Assembly (NCBI GenBank): GCA_001898255.1 | Contig: MKTK01000036.1 | Location: forward strand, 1-38,073 | Reading direction: 5' to 3' | DNA: 38,073 nucleotides | Source: Chryseobacterium sp. 39-10 | GTDB taxonomy: Bacteria > Bacteroidota > Bacteroidia > Flavobacteriales > Weeksellaceae | Shown here: positions 29,333-37,795 of the stretch, piece after piece | Position numbering within the stretch: position 1 is the first letter of the stretch | How the letters are laid out: each line of letters opens with the position of its first letter | Position numbers and translations under genes: made by a program | The notes under the pieces: model-generated | Seen by the model: only the letters and a program-made list of their open reading frames with translations | What the model was told of the DNA's origin: nothing | Database searches by the model: none

Positions 29333-30534
29333 TGAAACCCAAAATTTCAATAGGATTTAATAATGGCGTCATCGGAGCGGTGACGCCATTAGATACAGGT
29401 TGTTTCGGCATCGTGGCTTCTGCTGTGGCGGTAGTAGGCGGTTTTCAACTCGATACTGCGTACCAGGTTAAAAGCATGAAGGACGTGGCGGATCTGAAAT
29501 TAACAGACAGCATCGACAATCACAGACTTTTTAAAGCATTGTCTGAATTCTACGCGGAAGCCGGTGCCGGATCTGAAGTGTGGATTTACGGAATCGCGAA
29601 AACCAAAAAGGTTTCGGAATGGTTTACGCCGGTTGCAGGAATTGCCCCGGTTGAAAACCTGCTGAATTCCGCCAAAGGAAAAATAAGAGGTCTGTTCACT
29701 GTGAACGATTCATCTGTTGCGCCAACGGTTACCGCCGGAATGGATGATGATGTTTTAATCGCAGCGGGCAAAGCTCAGACTTTGTTTGAGAATTACACCG
29801 CACAGAAATACGCCCCTTACTTCACGATCCTGGAAGGTTATGCCTACAGCGGTGTGAAAACAGCGCTTACCGATCTGAGCGCGTTGGATTATAACGCTGT
29901 GGGAATTCTGATCGGAGATACTGAAACCCTTTCAGGAGTTACCACGAGTAAAGGTGCAGCGGTTGGAGTTCTTGCAGGCCGTTTGGCTGCTTTCCCTGCG
30001 AAAGTAAACGCCGGAAAAGTGAACAACGGAGCTTTGGCAGCACCAACGCTTTTCATTAATGATACCCCGGTTGAGAACTACGACTGCGAAGCACTGTATG
30101 ATCTTGGATATATCACGTTCACCACGCACCAGAGTCGTGCAGGATATTTCGTAATGGATGATCCTTTGGCCTGTGATCCTGATGATGATTATCACTATCT
30201 GAGCAGACGCAGAACCATTAACGAAGCCTTCAGGTTCTCTTATGATGCCCTGCTTGATTTCTTGCTGGATGAAGTACCGGCGAACGCGGACGGAAGCATT
30301 ATTGCGACCTACGCCAAAACGGTAGAATCTGCTGTAGAAAGAAAAATCTTCAACAGTATGGGCGATGACCTGAGCCGTGACGTGAATGACCTGAACGATA
30401 CCGGTGTAAAATGTTTCGTAGATCCTACGCAGAACATTGTTACCAGCTCGCGAATGGAAGTTGTTGTAAGCATCCGCCCGTTCGGTTACAACCGTTGGAT
30501 TGATGTGGTGCTGGGTTTTGAACTAAATAACTAA
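29332..30534 (+). CDS. Tail sheath protein (DUF2586-type)
   Basis: 400 residues. The segment AGAGSEVWIYGIAKT and the end NIVTSSRMEVVVSIRPFGY with IDVVLGFELNN fit the DUF2586 sheath family of contractile-tailed phages. It forms the contractile outer tube. The start overlaps the preceding stop (TAATG). Confidence 0.8.
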   Translation: MKPKISIGFNNGVIGAVTPLDTGCFGIVASAVAVVGGFQLDTAYQVKSMKDVADLKLTDSIDNHRLFKALSEFYAEAGAGSEVWIYGIAKTKKVSEWFTPVAGIAPVENLLNSAKGKIRGLFTVNDSSVAPTVTAGMDDDVLIAAGKAQTLFENYTAQKYAPYFTILEGYAYSGVKTALTDLSALDYNAVGILIGDTETLSGVTTSKGAAVGVLAGRLAAFPAKVNAGKVNNGALAAPTLFINDTPVENYDCEALYDLGYITFTTHQSRAGYFVMDDPLACDPDDDYHYLSRRRTINEAFRFSYDALLDFLLDEVPANADGSIIATYAKTVESAVERKIFNSMGDDLSRDVNDLNDTGVKCFVDPTQNIVTSSRMEVVVSIRPFGYNRWIDVVLGFELNN

Positions 30535-30540
30535 AATACT

Positions 30541-30957
30541 ATGGCACTAATAAACGACAGAGAATACGAATGGGCAGATCTTACCCTTATTCTCGGTGGC
30601 AGAGATCTCACGCGGTTTCGTGGTTTGAAATACTCTGAAAAGATCGAGCGTGAACCGATTCACGCGAAAGGCAGAAAGCCAGTTTCTATTCAGTCCGGTA
30701 ACCTGACTTACGAAGGTGAAATTAAAATGCTGCAGTCTGAATACGAAGCTTTGGTAAAAGCAGGTAAAGGATCTGTATTAAGTCTTTCCCTGGACGGACT
30801 TGCATGTTACGGAAATCCAGCAACCGGCGACGCTATGATGACCGACAGAATTGAAGGTCTCCGATTTACTGAAGCCGCAAAGGAATTTAACCAGGGCGAT
30901 AAATTCGCAGAAATTACGTTGCCTTTCGTCGCGCTGAATATCAGAAACCAAATTTAA
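30541..30957 (+). CDS. Tail tube protein
   Basis: 138 residues, beta-rich with GGRDLTRFRGLKYSEKIER and a later ITLPFVALNI. The size, and the position right after the sheath and before the chaperone pair, fit the inner tail tube. A 9-bp terminator-like hairpin follows. Confidence 0.75.
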   Translation: MALINDREYEWADLTLILGGRDLTRFRGLKYSEKIEREPIHAKGRKPVSIQSGNLTYEGEIKMLQSEYEALVKAGKGSVLSLSLDGLACYGNPATGDAMMTDRIEGLRFTEAAKEFNQGDKFAEITLPFVALNIRNQI

Positions 30958-30964
30958 CAATACC

Positions 30965-30993
30965 AACAGGCGGTTAACAGCCGCCTGTTTTTC
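30965..30993 (+). terminator. Hairpin after the tail tube gene
   Basis: A perfect 9-bp stem AACAGGCGG / CCGCCTGTT with a 7-nt loop and a TTTT run. It lies inside the tail operon, so it probably works as a partial terminator that keeps sheath and tube expression above the genes behind it. Confidence 0.8.
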
Positions 30994-31010
30994 TAAAACA
31001 TCTCACAACA

Positions 31011-31325
31011 ATGTCAAAAGAAATTACACCGGAAACCGGAATTACCCAAAAACAAATCGACGCCTGGAAAGCTGAACACGGAAAAGTGGCAGCGCTGAAA
31101 GTAGGCGGTAAAATCGGTTATGTAAAAAAACCAACGAGGCAAACCCTCAGTTACGCATCGCAGGCCGGTGCCAAAGATCCTTTAGCTTTTAACGAAATCA
31201 TTCTGAAACAGTGCTGGTTAGGCGGTGATGAAGAGATTATGACAGACACTGATCTGTTTATGTCGGTATCGCCACAGATTTCAGGACTGATCAATATACA
31301 GGAAGCCGAACTGGTTTTTTTGTAG
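31011..31325 (+). CDS. Tail assembly chaperone, short form (gpG-type of the G/GT pair)
   Basis: 104 residues, MSKEITPETGITQKQIDAWK... The end ELVFL reaches the TAG at 31323-31325 through seven T's. Its length, position between tube and tape measure, and the frameshift site at its end fit the short tail-assembly chaperone. Confidence 0.75.
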   Translation: MSKEITPETGITQKQIDAWKAEHGKVAALKVGGKIGYVKKPTRQTLSYASQAGAKDPLAFNEIILKQCWLGGDEEIMTDTDLFMSVSPQISGLINIQEAELVFL

Positions 31326-31486
31326 AACAGGCAGAAGTGGATCCAGAACGGGATTGGCTGCGTGTACAGAATGCACAGTTAACCTATTATTTCCACATAC
31401 CAGACCCGAACCTGTTAAGCGACCAGGAATGGGCGGCCAAAGTCGCCGAACTAAAATACATCAGAAAATTAGAGACCGGAAACTAA
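31011..31486 (+). CDS. Tail assembly chaperone, long form made by -1 frameshift
   Basis: A -1 shift in the T-run before the TAG joins the short chaperone to a second frame (FVEQAEVDPERDWLRVQN... to LKYIRKLETGN) that ends at TAA 31484-31486. The long product would be about 158 residues. In many long-tailed phages the equivalent G and GT products form a fixed ratio and wrap the tape measure during tail assembly. The second frame has no start codon of its own near its beginning and ends 3 nt before the tape measure ATG. Confidence 0.75.
31315..31322 (+). other. Slippery site for -1 programmed frameshift
   Basis: Seven T's and a G (zero-frame codons GTT TTT TTG before TAG). The heptamer T-TTT-TTG at 31316-31322 fits X-XXY-YYZ slippage, so tRNAs can re-pair on TTT TTT. 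Confidence 0.7.
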
Positions 31487-31489
31487 ACC

Positions 31490-33442
31490 ATGACCAACGA
31501 CTTACTATATAACATTATTGTACAGATGCAGGGACAGAACAAAGTCCTTGCATCGGTGAATAATATTCAGAAGTCAACCACCAACATGGTGCAGTCGATC
31601 AATAAACAGCTTTCCGCGATCAAACTGAATGCTTTGATCGATAATATCAGCCGGGTAAGCGATGGGATCAATTCCCTGAACGCTCCCGGAATGAATCTTT
31701 CAACGAGCATGCACGATTTGCAGGCCATGACAGGCGTTGCAGGCGAAAAACTGAAAGAAATTGAAGGTTATGCCAGGAACGCAGCGAAAACCTTTGGCGG
31801 TTCCGCTGCTCAGGGCGTGGAATCCTATAAATTAATTCTCGGTCAGCTTTCGCCTGAAATTGCCAAAGTGCCAACCGCGCTTAAAAGTATGGGTGAAACG
31901 GTATCGTACACATCCAAATTAATGGGCGGCGACACCACTGCAGCGACCGAGGTTCTGACCACGGCGATGAACCAATACGGTATTTCACTGGAAGATCCTA
32001 CAAAAGCTTCACAAATCATGGCATCGATGATGAACGTGATGGCAGCAGCTGCAGGTGAAGGATCCGCAGAACTTCCGCAGATTAAACAGGCGCTGGAACA
32101 GAGCGGTATGGCAGCCAAAGGTGCAAACGTTGCCTTTGAGGAAACCAACGCGGCTATTCAGGTTCTGGACAAAGCCGGTAAAAAAGGAAGCGAGGGCGGT
32201 GTAGCATTGCGAAACGTTCTGGCCACTTTAGGTCAGGGCCGTTTCCTTCCGAAAAAAGTACAGGAAGAGTTCCAGGCGATGGGAATTAATATCGATAAAC
32301 TTAACGATCCGTCCCTTACGCTATCCCAGCGACTTAACGGGTTAAAACCGCTTCTGAAAGATTCTGCCTTAATGTCGGCGATGTTTGGTAAAGAAAATAG
32401 TAACGCCGCGATGGCGCTGATCAGCCAGACCGCAGAAATGGACCGGTTGACCGGTGCAGTAAAAGGCACTACTGAAGCTTACGACCAAGCAGCCATCATC
32501 ATGGAAAGTCCGGCGGAAAAAAACGCCAGGCTGAAAGCCAGTGTAGATGATCTGAAGATTACCCTTTTCAATGCTTCCAATGGCTGGATGGGTTATGCTT
32601 CTGTTATTGGTGATACCGCGCGCGATATGGCCAACCTTGCACCAATTTTCACCGGTGCCGGTTCCGCACTGTCTTTCCTTACCAATACCCAGAAAATGTC
32701 CGCACTGTGGACCAGCATTGTCACTAAAGCGCAATGGCTTTGGAACGCCGCGATGACCGCGAACCCTATCGGGTTGGTAATTGCCGGTATTGTTGCCCTG
32801 GTTGCCATTGTGGTGGTATGCTGGAAGAAATTTGAAGGCTTCCGGAAAGTAGTATTCCAAGGCTGGGAAGCGATGAAGCTTTTCGGAAATGCAATTAAGG
32901 ATTATGTACTGAACCGGTTGACAGAATTACTTTCCGGAATCACCGGAATTGGTGATGCTTTATTATCGTTTTTTAACGGTGACTGGCAGGAAGCCTGGGA
33001 CGCCGGAAAACAGGCCATGTTTGATTTGAGCGGCGCAGGTTCCGGCTCACAGTTCGTGGGTAATATTACGAAGGGTTGGGGTGGCGCCATGAATAACGCA
33101 GATATGGCAGCCAAAGCATATAATGCGGTTAACGGAAAAGGTAAAGCCGCTGATGTAAACAGCGGTATTGTTGCACCTGTTAAAATTCCGGGCGTTGATA
33201 CCGGAGGCGGTGCAGGCGGCGGTGGCGGAACAGGCGGAAGCGCAAAGGAAAAAGCGAAAAAAACGAGCGAAAGCATCGCAACCGGCGGAACAAAACACAA
33301 TTATATCACTTTGAATATTAAAGAGCTGATCGGAATCAGAGAATACGCAGGTTCTGCAGGTTCTGCAATACAAAAAGTAAGCGAAGAAATTTTAGACGGA
33401 CTTTTAAGAGCAACGGCATCAGCCACAACAGCAGCAGGATAA
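31490..33442 (+). CDS. Tail tape measure protein
   Basis: 650 residues. The N-terminal half has the phage tape-measure pattern (LSTSMHDLQAMTGVAGEKL, EGSAELPQIKQALEQSGMAA, SEGGVALRNVLATLGQG). A hydrophobic segment GLVIAGIVALVAIVVVCW (about 427-444) probably enters the host membrane during injection. The C-terminus is Gly-rich, then basic. It sets tail length and acts with the tail chaperones before it. Confidence 0.9.
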   Translation: MTNDLLYNIIVQMQGQNKVLASVNNIQKSTTNMVQSINKQLSAIKLNALIDNISRVSDGINSLNAPGMNLSTSMHDLQAMTGVAGEKLKEIEGYARNAAKTFGGSAAQGVESYKLILGQLSPEIAKVPTALKSMGETVSYTSKLMGGDTTAATEVLTTAMNQYGISLEDPTKASQIMASMMNVMAAAAGEGSAELPQIKQALEQSGMAAKGANVAFEETNAAIQVLDKAGKKGSEGGVALRNVLATLGQGRFLPKKVQEEFQAMGINIDKLNDPSLTLSQRLNGLKPLLKDSALMSAMFGKENSNAAMALISQTAEMDRLTGAVKGTTEAYDQAAIIMESPAEKNARLKASVDDLKITLFNASNGWMGYASVIGDTARDMANLAPIFTGAGSALSFLTNTQKMSALWTSIVTKAQWLWNAAMTANPIGLVIAGIVALVAIVVVCWKKFEGFRKVVFQGWEAMKLFGNAIKDYVLNRLTELLSGITGIGDALLSFFNGDWQEAWDAGKQAMFDLSGAGSGSQFVGNITKGWGGAMNNADMAAKAYNAVNGKGKAADVNSGIVAPVKIPGVDTGGGAGGGGGTGGSAKEKAKKTSESIATGGTKHNYITLNIKELIGIREYAGSAGSAIQKVSEEILDGLLRATASATTAAG

Positions 33443-34155
33443 TGGAATTTACAAATGAAAACATATTGCTTGCTTCTCTGATGGGAAGTAAAGTTGTGGA
33501 ACAGATCCCACGCTTTCAGGCGGTACAGAATGAAGCTGCAAAGCACGTTCTGCCACCGGTTCGGTTTCTGCCAATTATTAATCAACCTGTAAAGGTTGGT
33601 TACCCTAATTATCAGGTTGAAAACAACGAAGATCTGTTATGGAAAAATGATCCTGTAATATCAGAAGAGAATCAATTTTTTCCTTTTTCATTCAGTGTGG
33701 ATGGAATTGAATGGTATTTATTGCCGTTGGAACCCATGATAAATATCCAGGGATCAAACCGGATTATTAAGCGCAATATCGCAAAAGCAGGTAAAAACCT
33801 GATCGGATCCATAAAAGAAAGATGGTCAACCGATGACTACGAAATTACGATTACCGGCGCTTTGTATGGTGATAGGATGTTTGGAAAAGCAGCACAGACG
33901 TATCCGCGTACCGAAATGGAGAAATTAAGGGATTTTTTACTTACACCAAATGCGCTTCATGTTCGTTGCGAGCCATTACAGATTTTAGGTATTAATAAAA
34001 TTGTGATTGAAGCCATGAATTTTCCTTTCACAAAAGGTGAAAATGTGCAGGCTTATGAAATACGGGCTGTTTCAGATTTCCCATATAATCTGATCAATAA
34101 ACGTAAAACAGGAAAACTAACAGTTGGTGAAACCACCGGCGAATTTGACAGATAA
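33442..34155 (+). CDS. Tail protein after the tape measure (DUF6046-type)
   Basis: 237 residues. It starts on the TAATG overlap with the tape measure stop. The N-terminal region mentions EQIPRFQAVQNEAAKHVLPP and the body is beta-rich (YEITITGALYGDRMFGKA). The order and style match DUF6046-type tail proteins, analogous to Mu gpN (DNA circulation/tail) in position. Medium confidence on name. Confidence 0.6.
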   Translation: MEFTNENILLASLMGSKVVEQIPRFQAVQNEAAKHVLPPVRFLPIINQPVKVGYPNYQVENNEDLLWKNDPVISEENQFFPFSFSVDGIEWYLLPLEPMINIQGSNRIIKRNIAKAGKNLIGSIKERWSTDDYEITITGALYGDRMFGKAAQTYPRTEMEKLRDFLLTPNALHVRCEPLQILGINKIVIEAMNFPFTKGENVQAYEIRAVSDFPYNLINKRKTGKLTVGETTGEFDR

Positions 34156-35126
34156 TGTATCAGCTAAACTGGGATATCACTTTTAAAAACAAGCAGGGAA
34201 ACTGGAAGCTTGGAATAATGGCGGAATGCATCATCGAAGAGTCTGTAAAGAATCTGGCTGATACTGCCACTATTGTTCTGCCGGAAGCCGATATGAACAA
34301 AGTTCTGAGGGTACAGGAATCCATCGGGCGCGGCGATGAAGTAAAAATACGACTGGGATATGATTCTGATCTGGAAACAGAATTTATCGGCTATGTAAAA
34401 GAAATCACCACGAACGACAGTTCACTGCAGATCCTTTGTGAAGATGCATTATTTCTTTTCAGAACCGGAATCCCAAATAAAGAATTCAAGCCGGCCACCG
34501 TAAAGCAGATTGCGCAGTACGTGGTGGCCAGCATCGACAAAAGTTTCAAAGTGGTGTGCGAATATGATATTCCATACGATAAGTTCACCATTTATCAGGC
34601 AACAGGCTTTGATGTTCTGGCGAAGCTTCAGGAAGAGACCGGCGCGGATATCTTCTTTGATATGGCGAAAAAGGAACTGCATATACACCCGGCATACACC
34701 AGGAAAGCCGGTGAAGCTGAATACAGTATGCAGCATAATATAGAATCCAGTTCACTGGAATATAAAAGCGCACAGGACCGCAAAGTAGAAGTTACGGTAG
34801 AAAGTGTGGGACTGGACGGAAAAACGATCAGTAAAACCGTGGGTCAAGCCGGCGGGGAAAAGATTACAAAGAAAGTCGGGCGAATGTCAGCAGGTGCGAT
34901 TAAGATCATCGCAGATACTGAGTACGAAAATAAAATGGCACCAGGTTACGAAGGAAGTTTTGACGCCTGGTTAATTCCATTCGTTAAACCGAGTTATACG
35001 GTTGGAATTTATGACAAAGATTATCCTTACAAGGATGGCAGATATTACGTGGAAAGTGTTACCACGAGCTTCAGCGAAAACGGCGGAAAGCGAACCATAA
35101 CACCAGGAATAAAACTGAGTAAATAA
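34155..35126 (+). CDS. Baseplate hub protein (gpD/gp27-like)
   Basis: 323 residues. The pattern SIGRGDEVKIRLGYDSDLETEF and KQIAQYVVASIDKSFKVV, with a beta-rich C-terminus, fits the late control gene D / gp44 (Mu P) hub group. The hub joins the tail tube to the spike. The start overlaps the stop of the preceding gene. Confidence 0.75.
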   Translation: MYQLNWDITFKNKQGNWKLGIMAECIIEESVKNLADTATIVLPEADMNKVLRVQESIGRGDEVKIRLGYDSDLETEFIGYVKEITTNDSSLQILCEDALFLFRTGIPNKEFKPATVKQIAQYVVASIDKSFKVVCEYDIPYDKFTIYQATGFDVLAKLQEETGADIFFDMAKKELHIHPAYTRKAGEAEYSMQHNIESSSLEYKSAQDRKVEVTVESVGLDGKTISKTVGQAGGEKITKKVGRMSAGAIKIIADTEYENKMAPGYEGSFDAWLIPFVKPSYTVGIYDKDYPYKDGRYYVESVTTSFSENGGKRTITPGIKLSK

Positions 35127-35626
35127 TGAATGATAAGCACGCGGCGCTGAAAGAAAACATCCGAAAGATTGTAGCAGCCAATCCGAATCTGCCGATCGAC
35201 GGAACCGTAACGAAAGTTACAGGCGACACCTGCTCAGTAATGGTTAATGATTTTGAGGTCTCAGATATCAGACTAAAAGCAACGGCGGACGGATCTGATA
35301 ATTTACTCATCATTCCCAAAGCTGGCAGCCGGGTTCTGATGCTGAGCACCGACGGAACCATCGGGAATTTAACGGTAATAAAATGTGATGTTGCAGAAAG
35401 GATATTATATAATGAACAAGGCTTGGTGGTTGAAATCGATAGCACCACCGGAAAAGTAAAGGTGCAGAACGAAAGCACCAGTCTGAAAGATTTATTTCAG
35501 CAGCTCACCGATTTACTTAAGCAGCTGAAAGTATTTACACCCGCCGGACCATCAGGAACCCCGTTACCGGATTCCATTGTACGGATTAATAAGTTTGAAA
35601 CCGATTTTAAAACAATTTTAAAATGA
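35126..35626 (+). CDS. Baseplate assembly or spike protein (gp45/gpV-like)
   Basis: 166 residues. An OB-fold-like segment (IDGTVTKVTGDTCSVMVNDF and RVLMLSTDGT) is followed by a short linker and a helical end. It fits the phage baseplate spike (gpV-like, Mu gp45) that sits on the hub. Glycine- and Asp-containing beta repeats are few, so the spike tip is short. Confidence 0.65.
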   Translation: MNDKHAALKENIRKIVAANPNLPIDGTVTKVTGDTCSVMVNDFEVSDIRLKATADGSDNLLIIPKAGSRVLMLSTDGTIGNLTVIKCDVAERILYNEQGLVVEIDSTTGKVKVQNESTSLKDLFQQLTDLLKQLKVFTPAGPSGTPLPDSIVRINKFETDFKTILK

Positions 35627-35838
35627 GTTTAAGCACAGCAAAGCCCGCAGCGAAAGCTGCAGTAAAACAAATTCTCGAAGACATGATTACCCGCGAGGAA
35701 TCGAGCACCGAGGAATTTGCAGAACGATTGATAGAAATAATGGAAGCCTGGTTACAACAGGCCACGATAAAATATACAACCGGCTTAATGGCACCTAATG
35801 GCGCTGTAACCGGCACTTTTAACGGACAATTAGAATGA
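35623..35838 (+). CDS. Short baseplate-region protein
   Basis: 71 residues, helical and Ala-rich (AKPAAKAAVKQILEDM), ending in GLMAPNGAVTGTFNG. It overlaps both neighbours by 4 nt. Function unknown. Confidence 0.5.
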   Translation: MSLSTAKPAAKAAVKQILEDMITREESSTEEFAERLIEIMEAWLQQATIKYTTGLMAPNGAVTGTFNGQLE

Positions 35839-36176
35839 AAAACAAAGCAACAGGCATACAGTACCAGGACAGTTCCGACAGCACCGTTTACGATCTGAAA
35901 ATTCAGGTTGTGAAAGATTCTTTCGGGAAGATCCTGAGTGGAATGGTGATCGGTGCCACGCTTGAACAGAATATGGCGTCGATAATGGTCGCGGAACCGG
36001 GCGACTTCAAAGCCAATTTATCACTGGGTGTTGGGTTGCGGTCTGCTTTACTTGATGAAGATCTGCTGAAGTACCGCCACGCGATCAAAGAACAGTTTGC
36101 TTTGGACGGAATGACCGTAAAACATTTGGATTTATACAACCTTCAAAGATTTTCGATTGATGCAGAATACGAATAA
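35835..36176 (+). CDS. Baseplate wedge-like protein (gp25/gpW-like)
   Basis: 113 residues. The GLRSALLDEDLLKYRHAIKEQFALDGM helix block and the final RFSIDAEYE strand fit the small gp46/gpW wedge-type position before the gpJ-like gene. It overlaps the previous gene by 4 nt and the next by 17 nt. Confidence 0.55.
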   Translation: MKNKATGIQYQDSSDSTVYDLKIQVVKDSFGKILSGMVIGATLEQNMASIMVAEPGDFKANLSLGVGLRSALLDEDLLKYRHAIKEQFALDGMTVKHLDLYNLQRFSIDAEYE

Positions 36177-36453
36177 AACACAGCAGGGCCAGAACTTTAT
36201 TGATATGGTCTGTCAGCTCACCGGAAGTTACGAATCAGTTCTTGAAATGGCCATTCTCAATAACCGCGGAATTACCACGCCGTTGGTAATTGGTGAAGAA
36301 ATAAAAGCTTCAGCCGTGATCAACCAGGACGTTGTGAATATCTTTAGAAAGAAACAACCGGCAACAGCCCTGGAACAGAATACAGATGATGCAATTGAAG
36401 AGCTCGAAGGAATCGGATACTGGATTATTAACAAAAACTTTAAAGTCAGCTAA
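36160..36453 (+). CDS. Small tail protein, LysM/gpX-like position
   Basis: 97 residues from ATG 36160; a TTG at 36157 is less likely. MAILNNRGITTPLVIGEEIKAS and the middle fit a LysM-like tail X protein that binds the baseplate, judged by length and order. It overlaps the preceding gene by 17 nt. Confidence 0.55.
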   Translation: MQNTNKTQQGQNFIDMVCQLTGSYESVLEMAILNNRGITTPLVIGEEIKASAVINQDVVNIFRKKQPATALEQNTDDAIEELEGIGYWIINKNFKVS

Positions 36454-36455
36454 AA

Positions 36456-37331
36456 ATGGCACGCACAATTACAGAAATAAAGAAAAGTTTTACCGACAGA
36501 TTCATGCAGGATCCGGCACTGGTTGAAGCTTACGGACTTGATGAAAACCAAACCTTTGAAAATCAGTTTTCGTTAACGGCTTTTGAAAATGTGCTGATCG
36601 ATGTGTTCGTGTTCCTGTTCTGGACGCTCGAAAAACTTTTCGATAACCATAAAAAAGAAGTAACGGAAATCCTTTCGGTTCTGAAGCCGCACACGGCACG
36701 CTGGTACCGAAACAAAGCACTGATCTTTCAATATGGTTTTAATTTATATCCTGATACCGATGTTTTCAATAACGAAGGATTCAGCCAGGAACAGATTCAG
36801 AATTCTAAAATAATTAAGTATTCTGCAGTCACTGAAGCCACCAACGAAAGCAGGTTAATTATAAAGATCGCAACCGAAGACAGCAACGCAGAACTTGCGC
36901 CGATATCACCTGCTCAAAAAGAAAGCTTTGACGCTTACATTGATGAGATACGGGATGCAGGCGTGAAGATTACCGTCATTAATTATCTGCCGGATATCCT
37001 GAGACTGAACATTAAAATTTATTACAATCCTTTGGTTTTAACCAGTTCCGGAGTTTCTATTCTGACAGGAAAAAAACCTGTTGAAGATGCGCTGAAAGCC
37101 TTTATGAAAGAACTTCCGTTTGATGGTGAATTAATTCTTTCGTCCCTGGTTGATAAGTTACAGCAAACAGAGGGTGTAGATATTCCGCATCTGGTTAACG
37201 CTGCGTCCAGTTGGATCGACAGCACCGGGACCACTTACGGAACTTTCGAGAATATCGGCGTTAAAAAAATTCCGACGTCCGGATATTTCAAGATCGAGAA
37301 CTTTAATAACATCGAATATATCGCTAATTAA
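36456..37331 (+). CDS. Baseplate J-like protein
   Basis: 291 residues. The N-terminal helix block (EIKKSFTDRFMQDPALVEAY) and the RLNIKIYYNPLVL and FDGELILSSLVDKLQQTEGV segments fit the gpJ-like baseplate wedge group. It is in the usual order after the gpW-like gene. It links hub and fibre-bearing parts. Confidence 0.7.
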   Translation: MARTITEIKKSFTDRFMQDPALVEAYGLDENQTFENQFSLTAFENVLIDVFVFLFWTLEKLFDNHKKEVTEILSVLKPHTARWYRNKALIFQYGFNLYPDTDVFNNEGFSQEQIQNSKIIKYSAVTEATNESRLIIKIATEDSNAELAPISPAQKESFDAYIDEIRDAGVKITVINYLPDILRLNIKIYYNPLVLTSSGVSILTGKKPVEDALKAFMKELPFDGELILSSLVDKLQQTEGVDIPHLVNAASSWIDSTGTTYGTFENIGVKKIPTSGYFKIENFNNIEYIAN

Positions 37332-37333
37332 TT

Positions 37334-37795
37334 ATGTGGTTTTCACTCAACTGGAAAATATTAGCCCTTTCATTAGTTCCGCCATTTTTGCGCGGTACGG
37401 TGGCTAATTCGTGGGTTCTGCTTTTTACTTCTGCCATAGAAAGTATTCATTATGAATGGCTGCAGTACCGGAAAGGAAACATTTACAACCTGGCGCACAA
37501 CAGCCAGAAATGTTACCTCAGAGGTGCGTTGAATGACCGATTTGATAACGAGCTGCGCCGAATCCGGATCGATGACGGCAACGCATTTAAAAGGAAATAC
37601 ATCTACACGGATGCTGAAGAGAAACCAAAGTTTTTGGGAACGATGTTTCTGTACGATGATTCAGATTACGAAGATACAGGCGTGGATTTCATTGTGGTAG
37701 TTCCAATTGATTTGCAATACAGTGTTTATGAAATGAAAGCGCTGATCGATTTTTACAGATTAGCTTCAAAACGATATAAAATAATTAAGGAGTAA
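37334..37795 (+). CDS. Tail protein after gpJ (Mu gp48-like in position)
   Basis: 153 residues. An N-terminal hydrophobic segment (ILALSLVPPFLRGTVANSW), basic middle (LRRIRIDDGNAFKRKYIYTD) and a C-terminal helix. It lies between gpJ-like and fibre genes, where Mu has gpI/gp48-type proteins. The stop overlaps the next ATG (TAATG at 37793-37797). Confidence 0.5.
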   Translation: MWFSLNWKILALSLVPPFLRGTVANSWVLLFTSAIESIHYEWLQYRKGNIYNLAHNSQKCYLRGALNDRFDNELRRIRIDDGNAFKRKYIYTDAEEKPKFLGTMFLYDDSDYEDTGVDFIVVVPIDLQYSVYEMKALIDFYRLASKRYKIIKE

